From: JARRQB01 sp965368585
GTDB taxonomy: Bacteria > Pseudomonadota > Gammaproteobacteria > Chromatiales > Chromatiaceae
Reading direction: 5' to 3'
NCBI GenBank assembly: GCA_965368585.1
Contig: CBDUNM010000169.1
Location: 1 to 10,365 of the forward strand
Length of the DNA stretch: 10,365 bases
The notes beneath the pieces were generated by a model that made no database searches, was not told the origin of the DNA, and saw only the letters and a list, made by a program, of their open reading frames with translations. Numbering within the stretch: the stretch's first letter is position 1; each line of letters starts with the position of its first letter. Shown here one piece after another: positions 6,716 to 10,365 of this stretch. Position numbers and translations under genes: made by a program.

Positions 6716-7558
6716 CTAGGAATACGTCGCAATAGAGACCATGGCACTTACGCTGAACAATGCGATCACTGACCGCTGCACGGCGATCCGGGAAGCCCGG
6801 GGCACCTCTGCAGCCGTATCGCCGGCGCCGAGCCCTTCGGCACAACAGATAGATCCGGTGAGCATTGCAGGTACGGTGCTCTTCACCAGCACGTTTATGA
6901 CATCCACAGTAGTTATGGCACTCAGGGTCGCCTGAGTGTAATCGGCAAAGGAGCCGGTCTTTGCGTCGATCCATATCCCGAAAAAGTAGACGCTTAGAAA
7001 CGAACAGGCAGCGAATATCAAGGTCAGACAGAGCACCGATAGCGTCAAGGAAAGAACCCGTGGGATGACGTAAAAGGCTAGTGGGTCGACGCCCTGCCCC
7101 TCCGCCACCCGGTCTTCACCTGATACGTGGGTAAGCGCGAGTTCCGCGGCCATCGTCGCGCCGCTGCGCGCGATCACGACAAGGTTGACAAGAAGGGGCG
7201 CCAGTTCCCGCAAAATCACCGCGACGAAAACCGGACCCAGGAAAAGCGATTGCACGATGTTTGCCAGCCACACCTGATACTGCACAACCAGCAATACACC
7301 AAGCGCAATTGCAAGAAAGCAGGCAATCCCGATGGCCTCTACCCCGGATGAGAGCACCGCACGTGCAAACGCGTTGCGGATCGTGCGCCGCCAGTATGAC
7401 GGCCGGATTGCGGCAAGCAGCGCCGCCGACACAATTGCCATCATCTGCAGGAGTTTACCAAGCTGTTCCCGTGTTATCTCTCCGACCGTCGCAAAAAGCT
7501 CAAGGGTCAGGCGCAGGCCGTAGCCTAGTCGGCGCATCAAGTCTTTATCGTCATTCAT
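6716..7558 (-). CDS. MlaE-like permease of an MCE lipid transport system
   Basis: The 280-residue integral membrane protein carries the MlaE/YrbE family core: an N-terminal amphipathic region, hydrophobic helices from about residue 75 onward, and the hallmark RELAPLLVNLVVIARSGATM followed by AAELALTHVSGEDRV and GVDPLAFYVIPRV (about 115-170). MlaE homodimers form the inner-membrane channel between the cytoplasmic ATPases and the periplasmic MCE ring. Family members usually read GRSGAAIAAELG; here ARSGATMAAELA, a mild change. The coupling segment (SGEDRVAEGQGVDP) contacts the ATPase in MlaFEDB and is somewhat divergent (family EEIDALRVMGIDP), which fits the altered partner subunit. It is the first gene of the operon and ends 31 nt before the MlaF-like ATG. 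Upstream, a TTTCCA/TGGAAA repeat (7602-7623) might be an operator; no strong promoter is visible. Confidence 0.88.
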   Translation of the reverse strand: MNDDKDLMRRLGYGLRLTLELFATVGEITREQLGKLLQMMAIVSAALLAAIRPSYWRRTIRNAFARAVLSSGVEAIGIACFLAIALGVLLVVQYQVWLANIVQSLFLGPVFVAVILRELAPLLVNLVVIARSGATMAAELALTHVSGEDRVAEGQGVDPLAFYVIPRVLSLTLSVLCLTLIFAACSFLSVYFFGIWIDAKTGSFADYTQATLSAITTVDVINVLVKSTVPAMLTGSICCAEGLGAGDTAAEVPRASRIAVQRSVIALFSVSAMVSIATYS

Positions 7559-7601
7559 GCTCTGGGCATACGCACCTGTATCGGAAACATGACCCCCTTG
7601 T

Positions 7602-7623
7602 TTTCCAAGAGTCTAGCTGGAAA
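7602..7623. repeat. Inverted repeat upstream of the MlaE-like gene
   Basis: TTTCCA (7602-7607) and TGGAAA (7618-7623) are perfect inverted copies separated by 10 nt, about 45 bases before the permease ATG on its upstream side. The position suits an operator, but the arms are short and the sequence lies next to a decayed IS element, so it may be chance. Confidence 0.2.
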
Positions 7624-7644
7624 CCGCTTCGCTCGAGTTTTTCC

Positions 7645-8346
7645 GGGCCCTGTTGCATGACACGAGCCGCAGCCTATCGGAGTCATTAAACGTTGCCTTA
7701 CGCAATGCAGAAACCTTTGGGCATCCCGAGCTGCGTCGTACTGTTCAAAACGCGCATGCGAGCGCAGCCTCCATCGAATGCGATGACATCGTGCAAGTGC
7801 TCATCGAGCGACCGATGAACGCTTTTTATCTCGACACGGCCGTCTCCACCAAGCTTCGTCTAGTGTAGCCCGAATCATGCGCCCATTGTCTGCGGCCGGT
7901 AGCGTTAACGGCGGGGATCCGCCCGTTGAGATCATTGGAGCGCCGAGACAAGGTGGCGCGATTGTGTATGCGGAAGGCTAAGTTTATTAGCGTTGATATC
8001 GACTGAAGGAAACCCTCGGTCTGACGTAATGCCAACCCGTTGACGAGGCGCACCGACAATCCAGCTTCGATGGCGAGATCGGAGGAAACGGCCTGTCCAC
8101 CCGAGGTCTCAATGGGAGGCGCCCGCGATACCGCGATGACCTCCTCGGAAAACCACAGGGTCAGATCGTCTCGTTTTCGGAGACCAGCCTCGTACTCTGG
8201 CCAGTTTCTGACGCAATAGCGATACTTTGTACACTTCAGCTGACTGCGTATCGGGCGTCGATGTCTCATATCATGACCAGCGTCCTTGAAGGCGGTACGA
8301 CATCGTTGCGGAAGCGAAGGTGGGGTTGAGCCATGCACCAAGGCCG
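7645..8346 (-). mobile_element. Decayed, internally deleted IS5-family (IS903-like) element
   Basis: The left end GGGCCCTGTTGCATGAC (7645-7661) and the reverse complement of the right end at 8330-8346 agree at 13 of 17 positions. Both resemble IS903-group ends, which typically carry TGTTGCAT. Between them lie N- and C-terminal parts of one IS5-type transposase on the minus strand. The span is about 700 bases against roughly 1,050 for a complete IS903-like element, so about one third is missing. I see no matching 9-bp target duplication in the flanks. Confidence 0.6.
7698..8269 (-). pseudogene. IS5-family transposase remnant, catalytic core deleted
   Basis: Starting at ATG 8269 the frame reads MRHRRPIRSQ, then RNWPEYEAGLRKRDDLTLWF, AIEAGLSVRLVNGLALRQTE, FLQSIS and ATLSRRSNDLNGRIPAVNATG. 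This is the well-known N-terminal third of IS5 transposases (RNWxEYNxxLxxRGSLTLWF, YSDLAIxxALxLRxxFxLPLRxTEGFL). Similarity stops near 7895, and the frame ends at 7826 after unrelated residues. In another frame, from about 7830 to the stop at 7698, the sequence reads RMRVLNSTTQLGMPKGFCIA, which fits the family C-terminus (CxVLNRMTxLGMPxSF). The centre, including the first catalytic Asp (DSTGLK) and the rest of the DDE core, is gone, and the halves are out of frame. It cannot be active. Confidence 0.8.
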
Positions 8347-8470
8347 AAGCGGGGCAGAGGCCGGCAAAGGGGCGGCGGCATGTGACAACCCGAGGGTAGC
8401 GCAGGTCGGTGGGCCAGGGAAGCGGGGGGAGAGTGGCGTGGAAAGGGCCTGCACCGGCTCGCAGTGCCGG
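8347..8470. other. Intergenic region between IS5 remnant and hemG
   Basis: No gene is visible. ACCGGC (8453-8458) and GCCGGT (8466-8471) form a 6-bp hairpin that just touches the hemG stop codon. On the minus strand no U tract follows it, so it is at best a weak terminator. Confidence 0.3.
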
Positions 8471-9007
8471 TCAACCGTCCTCTGTCTGGCTGACGGACCG
8501 GCCGAACGCCTCGACCTGCGACCAGTCGGTGTAGTCCTTGACAGTCGTCGGATCCGTGGGTCCTTTCGTCATCCACATTATCAGACGGATGATCTGGCGA
8601 TCCCAATAGCGATATCTCGGGTAGTCCAGCTTTCCGGCAAATACCGCCAGCTCCTTCGGCTGCCACGGGATCTGGCGGAGAAACTTGCGCACATAGGGGT
8701 TGGTGTCGGTCTGTCGCTTTTGCGGCTTGCGCGCCAACAGGTTCACAGAGAAGAAAGCGTTCGGCTTTTCCGCCAGCAACTGGGCATGTCGGGCAATGAA
8801 CTGATAGACCTGTTTGCTGTGCCGGCCGTAGCGGATACTGGCGCCGAGAACGATCTTGTCGAAGGTCGCGGGGTCGGTTTTGTGCATATCGCCGATGTCC
8901 CTCAGGGTCACCGCGTGGCCATGTTCGGCGATAATGTCCAGCAGTCGTTCGCAGATTTCCCGCGTGTGGCCGTCGGTGGTGGAATAAAGGACGAGGAAAT
9001 GGGCCAT
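8471..9007 (-). CDS. hemG: Menaquinone-dependent protoporphyrinogen IX oxidase (flavodoxin-like)
   Basis: The 178-residue product is HemG, which oxidises protoporphyrinogen IX to protoporphyrin IX in haem synthesis, using FMN and passing electrons to quinones. Seen: flavodoxin phosphate loop FLVLYSTTDGHTREI (about 4-18), IVLGASIRYGRHSKQVYQFI, AFFSVNLLARKPQKR, then the HemG-specific long loop (TNPYVRKFL...WQPKELAVFAGKLDYPRYRYWDR) and C-terminal YTDWSQVEAFG. These match E. coli HemG segment by segment (LFSTRDGQTREI, GASIRYG, FYSVNLVARKPEKR, YPRYRWYDR, YTDWEQV). ATG 9007 gives the family N-terminus MAHFLVLYST; a longer frame to 9052 adds residues absent from the family. No clear ribosome site is visible. 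It stands alone between mobile-element debris and the tRNA fragment, so it is probably core-chromosome sequence at an island border. Confidence 0.93.
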   Translation of the reverse strand: MAHFLVLYSTTDGHTREICERLLDIIAEHGHAVTLRDIGDMHKTDPATFDKIVLGASIRYGRHSKQVYQFIARHAQLLAEKPNAFFSVNLLARKPQKRQTDTNPYVRKFLRQIPWQPKELAVFAGKLDYPRYRYWDRQIIRLIMWMTKGPTDPTTVKDYTDWSQVEAFGRSVSQTEDG

Positions 9008-9085
9008 AAGGTTGATCGCGTCTGTTCCGGCGGCGAATCCAAGTGATGTCATCCACCAAGAGATTGCGGTTCCCTGGCTGCCCTG

Positions 9086-9499
9086 CTACAAGCCATTGAG
9101 CGCTATGGGATTGGTGGGCAGTGCAGGATTCGAATCTACGACCCAGGGGTTAAACATCAACAGTTTCTCATCCGAATCATATGTCATGTACGTTTTCTCG
9201 CACTCCTCTTCGGGCTGGTCATCCATATCGCTATGGAGAAACACCCAAAGACCCATTACCGCAACGAGTGCGAACGACAGGAAATAAATCGCCGCCATGG
9301 CACCCACAATAAAGCTTGGTACCGCGAAACCGACCAGGATTGCTACAATCAGGCCTAGGGTTAGGCACAGCAGGGGACGTTGTACCGGGTGCGACAACCA
9401 CTTCGGCAGCCAGCGCAGGTGCGCGAACACCGTCCACACTATGATCGCCGTGCAAGTGGCGATTGCGGCGTACAATCCGATGTCGGCAAAGTAGTCCAT
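9086..9499 (-). CDS. Small membrane protein, C-terminus read through tRNA fragment
   Basis: The 137-residue product has three probable membrane helices: about 8-27 (YAAIATCTAIIVWTVFAHL), 43-66 (LLCLTLGLIVAILVGFAV) and 67-90 (FIVGAMAAIYFLSFALVAVM). An acidic cytoplasmic or periplasmic tail (HSDMDDQPEEECEKTYMTYDSDE) follows. I do not recognise the family. ATG 9499 is preceded by TGGAG at about 7 nt, a good ribosome site, so the longer frame to 9616 is rejected. Residues 116-130 (FNPWVVDSNPALPT) are encoded by the antisense-free reading of the tRNA-Lys 3' half, so the original end of the gene was probably elsewhere and was exchanged when a mobile element integrated. Residues after 130 are from flanking chromosome. 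Confidence 0.7.
   Translation of the reverse strand: MDYFADIGLYAAIATCTAIIVWTVFAHLRWLPKWLSHPVQRPLLCLTLGLIVAILVGFAVPSFIVGAMAAIYFLSFALVAVMGLWVFLHSDMDDQPEEECEKTYMTYDSDEKLLMFNPWVVDSNPALPTNPIALNGL
9112..9154 (-). tRNA. 3' half of tRNA-Lys (UUU), likely att-site remnant
   Basis: Reading the minus strand from 9154 gives anticodon TTT with the loop end AA, a 3' anticodon stem, GGGTC variable bases, then GTAGA-TTCGAAT-CCTGC (T arm), ACTGCCC (acceptor 3' strand), A and CCA. It aligns with gammaproteobacterial tRNA-Lys 3' ends such as TTTTAACC...GGTCGCAGGTTCGAATCCTGCACGACCCACCA-type sequences. The 5' half is missing: no GGGCAGT acceptor strand or D arm lies upstream. The T stem has one mismatch (A-C). 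This is the usual footprint of a tRNA-targeting integrase. It lies inside the 3' end of the neighbouring membrane protein frame. Confidence 0.65.
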
Positions 9500-9735
9500 A
9501 GAGAACTCCAGTTTATCCCCGTGCCAATAAGCTCGCATAGTTCCACTTAGTATCTGTGGATTATAACCCAATTTTCTTGTGCGATATTTTGAGGATCCTC
9601 TTAACGACCCACTCAAACCATGGTCGACCTGTAGCCCCGCATCTCTTGGATCGAAGATTCCGTGTTGAACAGCCGGATACCGTCTACGCAGGTGATATCA
9701 CCTACCTGCACACAGATGAACGCTGGCTCCGCCTA

Positions 9736-9759
9736 GCCTGCATGTGGCAACATGCAGGC
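9736..9759. repeat. Perfect 10-bp stem hairpin inserted in the IS3 remnant
   Basis: GCCTGCATGT (9736-9745), loop GGCA, then ACATGCAGGC (9750-9759), a perfect palindrome. It accounts for most of a 26-nt insertion (9739-9764) that splits the transposase between RLA and VLIDLYSR and shifts the frame. Confidence 0.75.
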
Positions 9760-9960
9760 CAGCAGTCTTGATTGATCTGTACTCCAGGGCTGTTGTCGGC
9801 TGGGGGATGTCAGAACGAATGACCGCTGAGTTGGCCAATGATGCGTCATGATGGCGATCTGTAAACGTCGCCCCCCAAGGGTCGGATGGACCACAGTGAT
9901 CGTGGTAGTCGATACGCCGCCGATCTTTACCAGAAAACCATCAAAAACCATGGTTTCATT

Positions 9961-10134
9961 TATCAAGAAATGCGTTGGTAACGCCTCATGTCGGGTGAAG
10001 GTTTAAGTGACCGTTTGCTGCACGGAAGCGGCAGCCGAGCCTACAGGAGTGTATTCACGGCGTGTCACTGAACGCTTTACCCGGCAGGAGGCACTGGAAA
10101 CGTGAGGCTTTACTAGTGATTCTCTTAATATGGC
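9961..10134 (+). other. Insertion resembling part of group II intron domain I
   Basis: About 174 nt interrupt the transposase between the codons for NHGFI and MSRKG. The segment can fold into a GCGT-loop-ACGC hairpin (10060-10075; loop GTCACTGA), which resembles the EBS1 hairpin of bacterial group II introns (for example GTGTTTACTGAACGC in Ll.LtrB). A GCTGC/GCAGC stem lies at 10017-10035, and GGGTGAAGG and GGTAACGCC motifs precede it. I see no 5' GTGYG boundary, no domain V and no reverse transcriptase, so it would be only a fragment. Recognition rests on pattern memory. Confidence 0.35.
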
Positions 10135-10365
10135 ATGAGCCGCAAGGGCAGCTGCTGGCACAATGCCCCGTCAGAGAGTTTCTTCCACACGCTGAAGAAG
10201 TTGCTGACGCATCGCCAGCGCTATTAGACCAGGCAGGACGCCGAGCACGAAGTTTTTGAATACACCGAGGTCTTCTACAACCGTCAACGGAATCACTCGA
10301 CTATCGGCTATCAAACGCCATTGTGCTATGAGGATAGAGAATCGAAAAGTCGCGCGATGTAATCT

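Larger units (their letters stand above)
9598..10362 (+). pseudogene. IS3-family transposase (OrfB) remnant with frameshifts and two insertions
   Basis: Pieces of one IS3-type DDE transposase follow each other in order but in different frames: THSNHGRPVAPHLLDRRF and YAGDITYLHTDERWLRLA (9606-9738); LIDLYSRAVVGWGMSERMTA (9768 on); MMAICKRRPP (after 9840); DHSDRGSRYAADLYQKTIKN (about 9889-9960); MSRKGSCW then APSESFFHTLKK (from 10135); EYTEVFYNRQRNHSTIGYQT and a stop at 10360-10362. The catalytic triad is still readable: Asp in GDITY, Asp in HSDRG, Glu in PSESFF. Damage: a 26-nt insertion at 9739-9764, small frameshifts near 9838 and 9885, an insertion of about 174 nt at 9961-10134, and an in-frame TAG after HRQRY. 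The 5' part of orfB and all of orfA are absent. The right end of the element lies beyond the window. Confidence 0.85.

Noticed and set aside
7653..7868. 71-codon plus-strand frame
   Set aside because: It is antisense to the C-terminal piece of the IS5 transposase, and its only start is TTG.
8333..9046. 237-codon open frame on the plus strand
   Set aside because: It is antisense to hemG, whose motifs match the family along its length; the plus-strand translation has no recognisable domain.
8271..9059. 262-codon minus-strand frame overlapping hemG
   Set aside because: It is a shifted frame over hemG, rich in Arg and Pro with no domain pattern.
9510..9525. TTGGCACG on the minus strand upstream of the small membrane protein, resembling a -24 element
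   Set aside because: The -12 position reads TAAAC instead of TTGCW, so the sigma-54 spacing rule fails.
9591..9600. GAGGATCCTC palindrome at the left edge of the IS3 remnant
   Set aside because: A 10-bp palindrome with no flanking extension is expected by chance at this length and carries no other sign of function.
1..10365. CRISPR array, rRNA, or toxin-antitoxin or phage-defence module
   Set aside because: No regularly spaced repeats, no rRNA-like sequence, and no recognisable nuclease, toxin or defence protein on either strand.

Overview
The window looks like an accessory region of a gammaproteobacterial chromosome. I infer this from an HemG-type protoporphyrinogen oxidase, a VcgC/VcgE (DUF2780) protein, a near-consensus sigma-54 promoter and a tRNA-Lys fragment that matches gammaproteobacterial tRNA-Lys. 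The genus cannot be named from sequence alone.

Left part (1-4060). A partial small gene leaves the left edge on the minus strand. A sensor histidine kinase on the plus strand is cut off just after its phospho-acceptor box. About 465 bases of debris follow, ending in a sigma-54 promoter that should drive a DUF2780 gene. Next come a secreted protein with four cysteines and a long Lys/Ser tail, and a GAF-linked class III nucleotidyl cyclase with two unusual active-site residues.

Middle part (4038-7558, minus strand). A compact four-gene operon encodes an MCE-type lipid transporter: MlaE-like permease, MlaF-like ABC subunit, MlaD-like MCE protein and a TPR-rich probable lipoprotein. The MlaF-like subunit has lost its Walker A, signature, catalytic Glu and H-loop residues, yet its frame is intact. 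This looks like a conserved pseudo-ATPase and is the most interesting feature here. The TPR gene ends inside the 3' end of the cyclase gene (convergent overlap).

Right part (7645-10365). A decayed, internally deleted IS5-family element lies between imperfect terminal inverted repeats. It is followed by hemG, the 3' half of a tRNA-Lys (a likely island attachment site), a small membrane protein whose C-terminus is read through that tRNA fragment, and an IS3-family transposase ruined by frameshifts. The IS3 remnant carries a 26-nt palindromic insertion and a ~174-nt insertion resembling part of group II intron domain I. The right part is probably a genomic-island edge, with hemG on the core-chromosome side.
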